Source of the DNA: Plasmopara viticola
Taxonomy: Eukaryota; Oomycota; Peronosporomycetes; Peronosporales; Peronosporaceae
Length of the DNA: 64,000 bases
Assembly: GCA_001695595.3 (NCBI GenBank)
Contig: MBPM02000034.1
Span: 310,001-374,000 of the forward strand
Reading direction: 5' to 3'
Of the stretch, positions 23,146 to 34,260 are shown one piece after another (position 1 is the stretch's first letter; each line of letters starts with the position of its first letter). The notes beneath the pieces were generated by a model. It ran no database searches and was not told where the DNA came from. It was given only the letters and a program-made list of their open reading frames with translations. The translations under genes were made by a program, and so were the position numbers.

Positions 23146-25570
23146 ATAACATTCGATTACCTTAGGTACGTATTATCATGAGATGCTAATGTAGTACTCA
23201 ATTCGATGATCAACTTATTCGTATCGACACTGTACTCTGTACAAATTTATACATTTAAGATGTGAGATTTTGCTATGATCTAAATTGTTTGCTTGAAGCA
23301 CACAATCTTATTCTAAAGCATGAAGCCTTGTTGTCTTTGATCATTTGGACGTCCCGAGAGTTGTAATACCGTTGTAATCAAGCAGCAGAAGATTTTATTG
23401 TCAGTCCACTGAGACTTCAATTGGTTTAGTTGACAGTTACAATATATAAATTTTCATCGTATCGATTGTCTGAGCGAGTAAATTATTGAGGCAGAAGCAA
23501 AACAGAATTTGTGAGCCAAAGATTGTTGTTACCAGAAAACGCTAACGCTAAAGTTGAAGAAAAGCTTCTGAACGCCAACCGTAATGCTTATTTGATACGT
23601 AATCTTAAATGGTGTTTATTCTATTGGCGATGCGCCACAGATAAGATTACCACTAGCAGAAATATTTGTAATGTCAATTCGCTTCATACCGAAGCCTTAG
23701 CTTGAAAAGTTCCTTGTTATAAGCTTTCTTGGCTGCCATATTGTATACGCGTCGTCTCTCCCGGTAGATCAAAAAGCTTTCTGTTGATTGACCAAAATTT
23801 TCAGTCGAAAATAGCTTGCAGAAAAACTATCATATATTGTTAGCGTAAAAATATTCGAAGACAAACTCGTTTAATCGAATAAGTAAACAGGCCCTATTGT
23901 AAGTAAGATTGCTTTAACATAAAAGGTTAGGACTGGTCTTAGGACCGATGGTCAGAATCTTTCGCATTCTGGGAGAGGTTTTTACTAATTTCTGGTTATC
24001 TGAGACGAGCACATTGATTGTCTTCTATGACCTTGTACAAGAACGCAAAAGATGTAGTCAAAAAATGGTACAAACTTCATTATAAGACATCAGCAGCGCT
24101 GGTCGACGATCAACATTTCGTACAGCGACTAAAGATTGGACCTGTGGCATGAAGAGGAAGAGAAGACATTGGAGGGGAGGTTGAATTTACACCTGAAGCG
24201 CTAGGTCGAGATGCTAACAATCAGCACACAGCTCGATAGAGAGCGAGCTCTAAAAATTTTTTTTTCAATATTGCTCATAGCATGATTGATAGATTAGCAT
24301 CGATAGTGTCAAGCTGACTTAAGGGTAGGTCGGAATCTTTGCCTCGGGTCATAGACTTGAGTATGTAGCTAATACTGATAGTTGGTGGGGTGTTTATAGG
24401 AACAAACGCGATGATATGGTGCCGATCAATAGATATCCATTTTAAAATTGCCACTGTTATAATTTAGGGTCAAATCGATAATCCACACAACATTACGGCC
24501 TGGCAATCTGCTGAGCTTGATTCGAGCTATTAAAATGAGCTATTAATTTGATTCTTGTAGAGTTTGGCTGCGACGAGATTAGCCATCGTCGCTCCTACTG
24601 GAACGGGCTATAACGAAATCAATGGTGAATTCTTTAGCCATAAAGTTTTGCTGTGAGTTGCCGCCGCTATTGTGGAGCGGTGGGGGTTTCTTTAAAGTTT
24701 ACACTTCGCCATCGGTAACGGGGTGCTATCCATCGCTGGCAGACTCGGCTACCTGAAGTGACTAGCCTTCAAGCGGTCGTGAACAGCTGACCATCAAAGC
24801 TTTGGACGGTGACCCGAAGCAAGTTCGCTCTATCAAAATGTTCTGTTTATATTATATGCTACTTTTTGTGTCGTCTCTTGTTTTATACTTTAGACAAATG
24901 AATGATAATTAGTTTACTCGTCACATGCCTCTACATAGCGCATACAATATTAGCCGAGATTGAACATGTCATCTTCTCATGAATTTTTTTTCGCAAAGCC
25001 ATAACAAGTAATGGTATCAGCATTTTTAAGAGCCCGATTTTGTGCGAAATAAGCGGTGCGTTCGCAAAAATGCAGATAGTTGCGCATGTATGCTGGAGGG
25101 TTAAACATGGTAGGTCCTTCACGAGATTTTGATCAACCAAATTAGTGCGATCGGTAACTGCATCGGAAAGTCTTAAGAAAAACTAAAAAGCAACACTGTA
25201 CAAATATTCCTACAATTCACATACAGTACGGGCAATTTTTAGTATGCAAAATCTAGATATAGAAGTACTTAAATTATAAAGTACGAGAATAATTTAATAG
25301 TTTTGCTTGCATAAGTAGAAATAAGAGAAGACAGTAAGGAATTTGAGAGAAGACAATAAAGAATTGAGAGAGTAATAGTACGTAGAAGATAATAAAGAAT
25401 TGAGGAAGTAATAGTAGAGAGAGGATTCAAAGTTATGTTTTGCCTTGTTTTTTGCGACAAAGTGCTATATCACGATAATACTACTAATAAAAAATAGTAT
25501 GAGTTCGTGTACAGACAATAGTACGGTAATTTTGATGAGAAAGTGATGTGTACTTTGAAGTTTTGACAAG

Positions 25571-27024
25571 ATGACCCAGCGCAGTAGCAGCGCGCGCGTG
25601 CTTAGTATAATGCAAGAGCTGCAACAGCTACGACAGAAAGTATCTGTTTACTCGGAAAAGAATCGCGAGTTGGCAAAAGCTCTAGTTAGTTGGCTATCGG
25701 CTATTGCCATGGTGCGTCTACTTATAACAACTTGCGTTTTTGTCGCAGACTACTACCAAGCAGGAACTTACAAAAGGTGGGCGTACTTGCTGACCACTTT
25801 TCTTCTCATGGCTATGCTGATGAAAATTTTTGAAGCACGAGCAGCGCAAAGTACTGCATTCTCAGACAGAGGTGAACGATATAGAACTGAAAGCAACCCA
25901 CATGTTTCTGTATAACATTTGTTCCGTAGTGGTTAAGTGGATGGAATCGCACCGCACACGTGTTGAGAGCAAGTTGACTTGTGCTTTTTCAGCGAACAAA
26001 ATGTTTTAACATAAGTTTGTGCTGTCAAAGTAGTTCAACACCAGGCTGTACAATGTGGCTTTGAAGAACTAGATCGAGACACGTGTGCATCGTTTAATGA
26101 TAAGGATGTTGAATTGAGATCTTCAGCGACTTTAAATCACAATTGCGGAACTGTAGGGACGCAAAATTCGGTAAATAAACTCACATGGATTGCGTCGATA
26201 AATGTCAAGCTTGGCTTACCACGCCGCTTGGTTATCATCAGAAGTCACGGCTTTCCTCGAAAATTATATTTGCAAAGTCTTTAACGACTGTTGCGCGGAC
26301 TAATCAATTAATCAAAAAGGTGCGCTCGGCGTCGTGTAGCATCGTATCTCAAATTTTGTGACTAACGCATATATTAATCGAAGAACAAAATCTGTAAACG
26401 AAGAAACGGTACAAGAGGAAATGTCTCGAAAGAGGACAGGGCCAAAGGAATTACTTCAAGATCACACCCTTCTCAGTCTCATGCAATCCCTTTTGCCCAA
26501 GTCACCTCTAAGTTGACCCGACCAGGCCCACAGGTTAGCCATGTCTTGAAGCCTTAAACTTGCAATAAAGTCATGCCACTTCGTCAATGCTGACAGGCTG
26601 GTTTAAAAAGACGACTGCGTGAGCGCGATAGTAACGTCTCATACGTTGAACCCAAGCTGAACTCAAAGCTTCGGCGGGTGCGTCTCTGCCACATTGTTTT
26701 GATATCTATAAAGCTAATGCTTGTCGTTGATGATCAGGGAGATTACTATGGCTTAGGCAAGCGGACCGGCCGCTTGATTTCGCGGCCAGTTAAATCTGTC
26801 ACGGGATTAGGGCCTTACAGCGCTAAGTCGGCACTTGAGCATTCGTGTAATGCGTATCGAAGCAGACGAACCGAGAGGCCTGTAAAGCGCGTCTCGTACG
26901 AGGAACCGAAGCTTAACACAAAGCTCCGCCAGGTAAAAAGCCACACGCTGACAATTTTAAGTGCAGCCTGGTTTAATTTTAGCTGCAATTTGCCCAGGGC
27001 GACAAGTTTACCTTTAGCTTTTAG
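25571..27024 (+). CDS. Shugoshin-like protein (multi-exon) with two C-terminal SGO motifs
   Basis: No long frame marks this gene; it was assembled from splice signals. Exon 1 starts at 25571 and encodes a coiled coil (MQELQQLRQKVSVYSEKN), ending near a GTTAGT donor; exon 2 starts after TGTCGCAG. The 3' half is well resolved, with all introns phase 0: exons ending 26170, then 26242-26319, 26384-26533, 26597-26677, 26738-26932 and 26998-27024, with introns of 71, 64, 63, 60 and 65 nt. It encodes a basic tail with two copies of the shugoshin C-terminal motif, VSYVEPKLNSKLRR and VSYEEPKLNTKLRQ, and ends GDKFTFSF. Shugoshins protect centromeric cohesin by recruiting PP2A through the coiled coil. 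The join between about 25780 and 26040 is unresolved: one path leaves an in-frame TAA, so a hidden splice site or a defect is possible. The CaMK gene starts 190 bp downstream. Confidence 0.65.
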
Positions 27025-27213
27025 AAGCTGTGACTTAAATAGATGCTCAGACTTGACGTTCGTTCCCTTCTACTGATTGGCTTAAATCTATATCTAGCAA
27101 AAGGTTCACAAGCTAATTTCCGTTTTAGCCCTACAACGCGACGCTGCAACACCACAACGCAACTAAAAGCGGCGGCTGACATCTTTTTTAGTATTGTCAC
27201 AATAAAAGGAATC

Positions 27214-28636
27214 ATGGGCTGTGCTAGCTCTAAACAAGTAAGCGTCTTTAGCCTCTGGTTTTCATCGCATAGACTTATCTTGTTTTCCTTTGTGCCTGGA
27301 CTAGAACGTCTTGGATAGAAACTCCCACGTAGACGCTAGAGGCGAGAACAATGTCACAGCGAATGGCAAGGCGACAACAGCCACTACAAACCACAATAGC
27401 TTTGAAGAGCAGTACACGTTGGGCAAAGTCATTGGTTCCGGCACTTTTTCGGTCGTGCGCATGGGTGTTCACAAACCAACGAGTCAGCGTTATGCTATAA
27501 AGTGCATCAAGCGCGATGGTTTGGTGGCGGAAGACATTGAGGCGCTGACGACAGAAGTTGCAATTCTTAAGCAGGTGAGGTATTATTTGGTGGTTTCTGC
27601 TTGATAACACTCTAATTCTTTATCACTTGTAGATGAATCACCCAAACATAATGATTCTGCACGATTTTTTTGTCGAGGAAAAGTTTTACTATTTAGTAAC
27701 CGAGTTCATGGAGGGTGGTGAGCTCTTTGATCGTATTGTTGAGAAGGTAGGTGTTGACCGCGTGATTATACTGGGTATTCTTATTTGCTAACCTTTGGTC
27801 TTCTTCATTTACTTCTAGTCGTACTACAACGAACGAGAAGCTCGCGATCTCGTGAAATTACTTTTGGAGGCAATTAAGTACTGCCACGATGCTAATATTG
27901 TACACCGCGACTTGAAGCCAGAAAATCTTTTACTGACAAGCAAGGATGACGATGCATCGATCAAGTTGGCAGATTTTGGTTTTGCTAAGAGGATTGAATT
28001 TGACAGCAATGGCCTCGTCACGGCCTGTGGAACACCCGGATATGTAGCACCAGAGATTCTCGAAGGAAAGCCGTACGGTAAAACGGTGGACATCTGGAGC
28101 ATTGGTGTCATCACGTATATTTTACTTTGCGGTTACCCACCGTTTCATGATGACAATCATAATGCACTATTCAAGAAGATTAAAAAGGGAAGCTTTCAAT
28201 TTGACTCACCATACTGGGACCACGTTTCGGACGACGCCAAGGACTTAGTGACGCAGATGCTTGTTGTGGATCCTGAGAAGCGGTAAGTTTGTTACATTGC
28301 CGTTTTTTTGTCTTTTTGGCATTTGACTTACCGTCTTAATTTGTCAGTGCGACGGTCGACCAGTTGTTGACACACCGCTGGGTCACAGGTACGGAAGTTG
28401 CTACTGTACAACTCACAAGCGCGTTGGAAGAGCTGCGCCGATTTAATGCCCGCCGCAAGTTTAAAGCGGCCGTTAGCACGGTGTCGACGTCCGTCGGGTT
28501 CAGTAAAAAATACAGCAAATCGCACAGTTTGCCGCAGTCATCTCTGGACGAAGCTGCGGACCTTGAACAAGAAAATGGACTTGAGGTCTCGTTCGACACG
28601 GTGGAGCTGCACTTAGACAATCCCAAGAGCGAATAA
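27214..28636 (+). CDS. CaMK-type Ser/Thr protein kinase with N-terminal acylation motif (five exons)
   Basis: Exons are 27214-27237, 27305-27574, 27633-27746, 27819-28282 and 28348-28636 (introns 67, 58, 72 and 65 nt), giving 386 residues. Kinase hallmarks in order: glycine loop GSGTFSVV, AIKCIKRD (catalytic Lys), VHRDLKPEN, ADFG, and GTPGYVAPE with the WSIGVITYILLCGYPPF helix. After the domain, LRRFNARRKFKAAVSTV resembles the autoinhibitory and calmodulin-binding segment of CaMK I/DAPK-like kinases, so Ca2+/calmodulin control is likely. The tiny first exon encodes MGCASSKQ: Gly2 with Ser6 fits N-myristoylation and Cys3 fits palmitoylation, which would place the kinase at a membrane. An annotation starting at exon 2 would miss this, because that exon lacks an early ATG. 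The substrate is unknown. Confidence 0.93.
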
Positions 28637-28820
28637 TTTTAATACAATTCTGGCTTCAATCTCATTTTTACCGTCTTCACTGTAGAAATTTGTTTATCGG
28701 AATTACCTACATTTGTTGGTACTTCGCAAAGATGTAGTATGATTCGGGCAAGAATATTATCAAAGAATTTTAAGGGGCAGAAGTTGTAAATATAATGTAT
28801 TCTATTGCAAATGATTTGGT

Positions 28821-29606
28821 TCAAATTGCAGCCAAAACAGCTAGAAAGCTTCCTACAGCAAGAGTGCTCAATAAGGTCACTGAGTTGGCTGCGCTCGATC
28901 CACCAGCGGCGGGCGGATTGCTGGCGTTACTAGGCGCATCGCTACTGCTAGAATTATTCAGATCCGGTACAAATGCCTGAGCTGCAACGCTGAGCTTGGT
29001 AATGTTTGCAGCGTCTGCACAAGTTGCGTTTTTGCAAATTATGTTGTCTACGAGGTAGCGCGGCCCTTTATTCACGTTTTCAAGGTACTCGATCTTGTTG
29101 GCCACGGATGCAAAGTAGATCTTCTGACCGTTTTTCAAGCAAACGTACTGAAAGTTGGACGTAGTGATGGAAACGCCCGTGACAGGATCTCGGATGCTGT
29201 TATCACATTCATCACACGAGTTATTGCACTTGGCGTAGGCAGCGGTATTCGTAGAATTTATAATAAATTCAGCAACATTGGCAGCCAAGTACGCCGTGTC
29301 GGTCAGTTCAAAGCTGTAGTCCTTGAAAGACCGAGGTGCCATGCCGCACGTGTAAATGGTCTGACCGTTCACGAGGTTGATGTGATTTAAATTGTTGTAC
29401 CCCATGCCGTTAGTAGACATGCCGCACACAGGACAAGAGTGTCCTTCATCCGAGGTAGAAGCACTTTGAGCAGACGTCATGTTCATTGAAGACGACATTT
29501 CCATGGCCATTTGAAGAGTGCGCTTGACGTGCGTGTAATGCGCAGAAGACGATAGGGTAATTGCAGCGGCGAGGGCAAGAGCCAAATGAGAAGTGTTGGC
29601 TCGCAT
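28821..29606 (-). CDS. Secreted Cys-rich YHS-like protein, probably GPI-anchored
   Basis: Single exon, 261 residues. A cleavable signal peptide is likely (hydrophobic LALALAAAITLSSS after MRANTSH). The mature part has CPVCGM near residue 58, followed by two related units: one with GQTIYTCGM, and a second with CDECD...GQKIYFAS. Unit spacing and the CxxCGM/GQxxYF words recall YHS/NosL-like metal-binding folds, but this is an inference from motifs. Several N-glycosylation sites are present. The C-terminus has an Asn/Ser/Pro/Gly-rich stretch, then a hydrophobic tail (TLLSTLAVGSFLAVLAAI), a pattern typical of GPI anchoring. It is therefore probably displayed on the cell wall or surface. It lies tail-to-tail with the kinase gene, 184 bp apart, and has an initiator match immediately before the ATG. 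Confidence 0.8.
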   Translation of the reverse strand: MRANTSHLALALAAAITLSSSAHYTHVKRTLQMAMEMSSSMNMTSAQSASTSDEGHSCPVCGMSTNGMGYNNLNHINLVNGQTIYTCGMAPRSFKDYSFELTDTAYLAANVAEFIINSTNTAAYAKCNNSCDECDNSIRDPVTGVSITTSNFQYVCLKNGQKIYFASVANKIEYLENVNKGPRYLVDNIICKNATCADAANITKLSVAAQAFVPDLNNSSSSDAPSNASNPPAAGGSSAANSVTLLSTLAVGSFLAVLAAI

Positions 29607-29608
29607 GA

Positions 29609-29624
29609 TAAATGAAGAATGTGG
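29609..29624 (-). promoter_or_regulatory. Oomycete initiator-like element directly upstream of the YHS-like gene
   Basis: On the minus strand CCACATTCTTCATTTA fits the consensus GCTCATTYYNCAWTTT closely in its CATTYYNCAWTT core. It lies only about 15 nt before the ATG, predicting a very short leader. Confidence 0.55.
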
Positions 29625-29760
29625 AGTAGATGCTTGCTTTGGTGAAGGAAGAGAAGTTTTCTACTGGGCATTCTTCTTTTCACATGCCACAACTTTCTCC
29701 CGGTAAGAGCTTGAAGCTCAAGATGCTAACTAGAGATTAAAAAGTCATGTCGTTTATTAT

Positions 29761-29804
29761 GAAACTATCAATCTGTACGAGTGAAACTATCAATCTGTAC
29801 GAGC
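29761..29804. repeat. Tandem duplication, 22-bp unit
   Basis: GAAACTATCAATCTGTACGAG followed by one variable base occurs twice head to tail, starting at 29761 and 29783. No function is evident. Confidence 0.85.
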
Positions 29805-29899
29805 GCCTCTTAATCATAAGAATAACGGTTAAGGTCCCCTTTTAATAGCAATTGTGTGGTATTAAAAGAACAAAGCTAAAAAGTCCCATGCAATATACG

Positions 29900-30240
29900 A
29901 GTGGCGGGTTTGACCGGTAAAGTGAAGGCCTCGCAACCCAGAAGGCTCTGATTCGATACATATAAAATCCGAATTTAGGAAGCCAAAATAGAGGTCTCTA
30001 GATGGGACGAGCAATCACGCCCGAAACAGATGTCTGCCCTACCAATCCGCATCCAAATGGGTGTGTAACAATTGGGTGGGCTGGACGCCTCACAGACCAA
30101 AAAGTCTCATAATGTAGCAATAGATACGGGACCCGGTCAAAAAACGGGTAAGATAGCTACCAGCACCTCGTGCTAGAGATAGCTTAGTTTAGTGCGTAGG
30201 TTTCTGTAGCTTAAAGCTCTATCGTCCTCCAATTAATTCC
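29900..30240. mobile_element. Dispersed repeat with tRNA-like head (possible SINE)
   Basis: The stretch starting near 29903 (GGCGGGTTTGACCGG...GATTCGATAC) resembles a degraded tRNA gene: a possible A-box, then a B-box-like GATTCGATAC about 45 nt later. Further on, CGGGTAAGATAGCTACCAGC at about 30145-30164 recurs as CGGGTCAGATAGCTACCAGC near 10367-10386, so part of this unit is dispersed. Ends were not defined and no duplication was seen. Confidence 0.4.
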
Positions 30241-31229
30241 TACCTTTCCCATCTGATGTATCTACTTGACTTCGCTGCCGCTGCACACACAATCTAGTAC
30301 ACCCTATCGGTAATTACACCGGTACGCATTGAGGTGTTTCGGGGAGACATCCTCCTGTCAGAATCGTGGTATTGCTTATCAGAACTTAAAAACAAGACAC
30401 TTAATTGTTCATTGAAGATTAATTTGCCAACGCACACTCCGATTTCGCGAGGTCAGAGATAGTGATCAGTCGTTCACTTGAAGGTCGAATATCTTTGTGC
30501 AAGCCTCCTCTGAGCAAGGTGCAGTGTGACCTTTCACACCTAGTACCACAGTGCTGTCACAATTTAAGCCGTCTACCTAAATACTCGCAAAGGCTCCGGG
30601 AGGAATTGGGTCACGCGCGATTCGCGCTACTCGGAAAACTTGCTGGCTTTTATGTTCCTGTTCGAGCGGCTGCAATTGCGGCGTGCTGCCAAAAAAGACT
30701 TCACAGCAGTTTGGCACTGTGAGAGCCTATATATAATTGAGAGAATATCGAAATCGTTTCGTTTTCCTGCATAAACTACAGAGTCATATCTAGTGCATGC
30801 TAGTTAGGCCAAAAATAAAATACTCTTTTTGGCCATCTTTGCTCTCTATTTTAAAGACAATTTGCGATCTCTCGCTTTTTGATGCTGGATATTATCTAGA
30901 ATCAGCGGTGGTACCCCATCTTGGTGGGCATAATGAAATCTGCCCAATCACATTCACATGTGCCCCTGATCATCCAAACGAGGTCATTCATGGATACTTA
31001 TATCATGGGCGAACCGTAGACTGGTACAATTTGATCGTGCGACAGGAAGTGTAGACGAGCAGATTTCCAATTACAGCGCACCATTACTTATTTAGACAAG
31101 CAAGAGGTCATTTTATATTTGACAAGGGTAAGAATATAAAAATATCTGAAGAGCAAAAACAGTGTTTGGCAATTATGACTTCTTACACGTGAAAATAGAT
31201 TCCATAGCGTAGACTAGGAAAGATTGGTA

Positions 31230-31860
31230 GGCTCCAGTGCGTTCATTCCTGGAACTCAGTAGTTTTGATGACCTCTCAAATCCAGAGATGAGCGCTCTCC
31301 CGGCGGAAGCGCCTACTGAGTTTTCTTTGCTAATTAAATCTGTACTTTCTACCTTTGAAATAACGATAATCTAGAATCTTCGAGAAGATAAAGTTGGCCA
31401 TTCAAACGGCCTTGATTATTGATTCAGATGTGCGGATGGCGTTCGTGCTTGCCTACCTATAAGTACGAGCCAAAACTAGGGCACTTACCCGCGAAGCCAC
31501 TGTACCGGAGTGCTTTGTGTCCTGAGATCACATTAAAAATCAAATGAAAGCAGAATACCTTCCAGCTAACTTTGATTTTTAGAAACCTCATGCTTTCTTG
31601 CTGCAAGCAAGAGAGGCGCTCACTTCATGAGTGCGTTATGAGAAAAAAAGCTTGAAAATTTTCATTAATGAGCTGCCACTTCCCAAAAGGGCATCTTCTA
31701 ACTTTTCTTTAAAGTAAGCTTTTGGCATGGACAGGTAGTTCATATAAAAAAATTTAGTTGCCAAATTTCAACCGTGATCACTGGTTGTTGAAGCTCAGGG
31801 TTTATTTAAAGCTATGCAAATTCGATGGCAAAACCGGACGCGTCATAAACGGTGCTTCAC
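31230..31860 (+). mobile_element. Ty3/gypsy retrotransposon gag relic
   Basis: Fragmented plus-strand frames read like an oomycete gypsy Gag capsid region: IKLAIQTALIID, VRMAFVLAYL, then TRALTREATVPECF, and AEYLPANFDF, in the expected order. They are broken by several stops and at least two frame changes. No LTRs were recognised. The element is dead. Confidence 0.55.
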
Positions 31861-31889
31861 TTCATTTCCTTTTCTGCAAGGCCGAGCCG

Positions 31890-32050
31890 AGATTTTACAT
31901 GCTTTTTTAAACGCCTCGTGGTATCGGGCTGCCCAAAAAAATTAAAAATTGGCCCGGCCACTTCTGCGTAACGTGCACTATAACTGTGCAAATAGAAGGA
32001 CAGTAAAACCATAATCTTATTTTTTTGAATGGAACCGGCCAATCTTGAAC
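31890..32050. repeat. Dispersed repeat, copy A
   Basis: Shares an ordered series of words with 42030-42190: TTTTTAAACGCCTCGTGGT (compare TTCTTAAACACCTCTTGGT), a central CACTTC word, and a shared end TTGAATGGAACCGGCC (compare AATTGATGGAACCGGCC). The copies are well diverged, and nothing else about the element is known. Confidence 0.45.
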
Positions 32051-34260
32051 TCGACGGAGTTGCCTACAGGCAACGCTTTGAAATTAAGCAGCTCAAAGCG
32101 AGATTCAGGCGATGACGTCACGAGAGCCCTCGCACGAGGAGGTGATAAGACAAGAAAATAGTTCACGGCGTTGTCGCGGGTCTGCAGTTGTCGAGCTTGT
32201 TGTGCAATATATATTTCACTATGTAATTTGCCGCATGTCTTTTCTAAAAGAAGGCTGGTATGGAAGGGAAAAACTTACTATTAAATTGTTCTTTTTTACC
32301 TTGCATCTAGATCCTTCAAAGACCGCTTCATTTATAAACATTGAGATTTATAATTCTCCTCTCATTGATGCGACCACTACTTTGGCTGCGCCGCCGACTA
32401 CTAAGATCCCCGATAGGTCTTGATGATACATCTCGTCAGCTCTAGAAAAGCATCAACGGGTGTGATAGACTCTAATCAAACGGTCTGCTTCAAAAGGCAG
32501 CATAGCCGTGTGATGTCGTTCTTGACAAGATATTTGCCTTTTAAACCCTTTTTGTTCAACACCAGAGACCCTGTGCTGCTTGAGGCGCCTCGTGCTTCAC
32601 TGTCGTTAATGGGCTTAAGAAACTTTTCTTGTGTCCGTTAATGACGGCGATGTATCTTCGCCGTGGTAGCACCGCACATTATAGCCAGCACATCGATTGA
32701 TGTCAAGCAATGAGGTTAGATCATTACCCCTCTCATTCAACGAGGCATGCGCCGCTCTATGGATCAATATGGCTGCTATCCAAATTGCTTCACTGCGCTC
32801 ACGACGACAGTGACTACCGGATGGGCACGCCGTTGGTCACTTAATCCAAATTTACATCAGCGCAGTGCTATGTTAAGCCAGTGACCGCGTGTACACAGCT
32901 AAGGTAAAGGCATTCCAATTTTCTCGAAGTGCTAAGCAAGCGTGAAAGAGGTGAAACGTTGTCATGCTATTCCTTTGAAATGGGTCATACCACTTTAGCT
33001 GTTTAACGCAGCTTACCTCGAACGATAACGTTTAGCCTCATTATCTCAAAGGAACTTTCTTCATTTATCGTCTATAATTTGTCTCTTATCACACTTTATT
33101 AACGAACAAGCTGGCTTAGTCGTCCAGCGCTGGAGACATGGGCTTCGCGATGTAGCTTTACCCTTTCTTACACCTTTCACAATCATTAAGTCGCCGTCTA
33201 ATTCGCTATCGTAGTAAAAAGTAGGCTTACGCGTGCGGCGACAAATCTTTTGCACCATTCTCTTGCTCTGCAGCTTGATCTCTGTTCCCTTTTCCCATGC
33301 TACCTTTTGATTTGGATCAGAGAATGTTCTTCTTGCCTTACGGATTTAAATTTTTAAGAGAAATGATGTATACCAATAGTCGCAACCAAGACACTGGTCA
33401 TTTGTATAATTTGCGAGCTGCGTGCAAAAACGGCTTGCTCTTCTTTGTGGCCTTATAGGACAGTGATTTCTACTCGCCTCAATTTGGCAACGTGGAGACG
33501 TTCAAAACTATTATGAGCCAAGACTGTAGTAGAGAAGCTTTGCACAGGCATCATGTAGCTCATGTAAGAGACAATGGCCGTACCTTGTGTGCAGACGAGA
33601 AAGCTCCGACCTCACAGACGACAACTTTCTTTTTGAACCTTTGCTGAAGTAGGCGTTGCAAAGTCAACATGCAAAATGAACGTGATAATATGAAATTCGT
33701 GCTAGAGGTGATGCATCTCGCGGGCGAAATTAATAATTTGAATGGCTTTATCAGCGCTTAGAGTACATAGCGATCACATCGGCAATCTTTGATGTCTGCA
33801 CCATTCGCTCGTGATGTGTGCAGAGTTGAAAAGGATGAAATTTACTCGATTGCTTGCTGATATCTCCTTTGAGCTGTTTGCTATCTATTTTTCCCTAAAC
33901 ATAACCGGCAAAAAAACGACGCTTTTTGGTTCAAGCTGCAATAACTCTGCGTGGCTTGGCGTTGGTGACCCCGAACTTTACAAGGTCGCGTTCTATTGCT
34001 AAAGACAATGATACAGTCTATACTATGGCATTTCTTGAGCGTGCAATTGCTTTCCAAGGAGGAATAAAAACTTTTTGATCCTCTCATGAAACATTTTATC
34101 AACAACACTCCATCATCAACAACAACGAAATCAACAATTCGAAGTCAACTTCCCAGCAAGTAGCACTCCGTGCACCACACTGCTGGGGCTTAGATCTTCA
34201 CACTTTATCAGACTCGGTTGAGCTGCTTTAGATTAAGTTAATTGGACAGCTTATTCGGCA

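Larger units (their letters stand above)
18801..25570. other. Repeat-rich intergenic desert
   Basis: Nearly 7 kb, very AT-rich, with no intact gene. It holds the foldback at 19252-19358, a Copia-like gag relic near 22.4-22.65 kb and SINE copy 2 at 22829-23145. Purine-rich diverged repeats (GAGAAGA, AATAAAGAATTGAG) lie at about 25315-25430, just upstream of the shugoshin gene. Fragments at 21.0-22.1 kb and 24.0-24.9 kb read like worn-out retroelement coding sequence but could not be assigned. Confidence 0.5.
29630..34260. other. Intergenic region of decayed retroelements
   Basis: No intact gene. It contains a 22-bp tandem repeat, a tRNA-like dispersed repeat (29.9-30.2 kb), a gypsy gag relic (31.2-31.9 kb) and a dispersed repeat at 31.9-32.05 kb. 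Frames at 32.1-32.6, 33.46-33.65 and 33.8-34.0 kb have coding-like composition and may be pieces of transposase or polyprotein, but they are too broken to assign. Confidence 0.5.

Noticed and set aside
29905..29965. Functional tRNA gene
   Set aside because: The A- and B-box-like words are degraded and no cloverleaf could be drawn; treated as a tRNA-derived repeat.
33460..34000. piggyBac-type transposase relic
   Set aside because: A vague resemblance around 33470-33600 only; no catalytic residues or reading frame could be followed.
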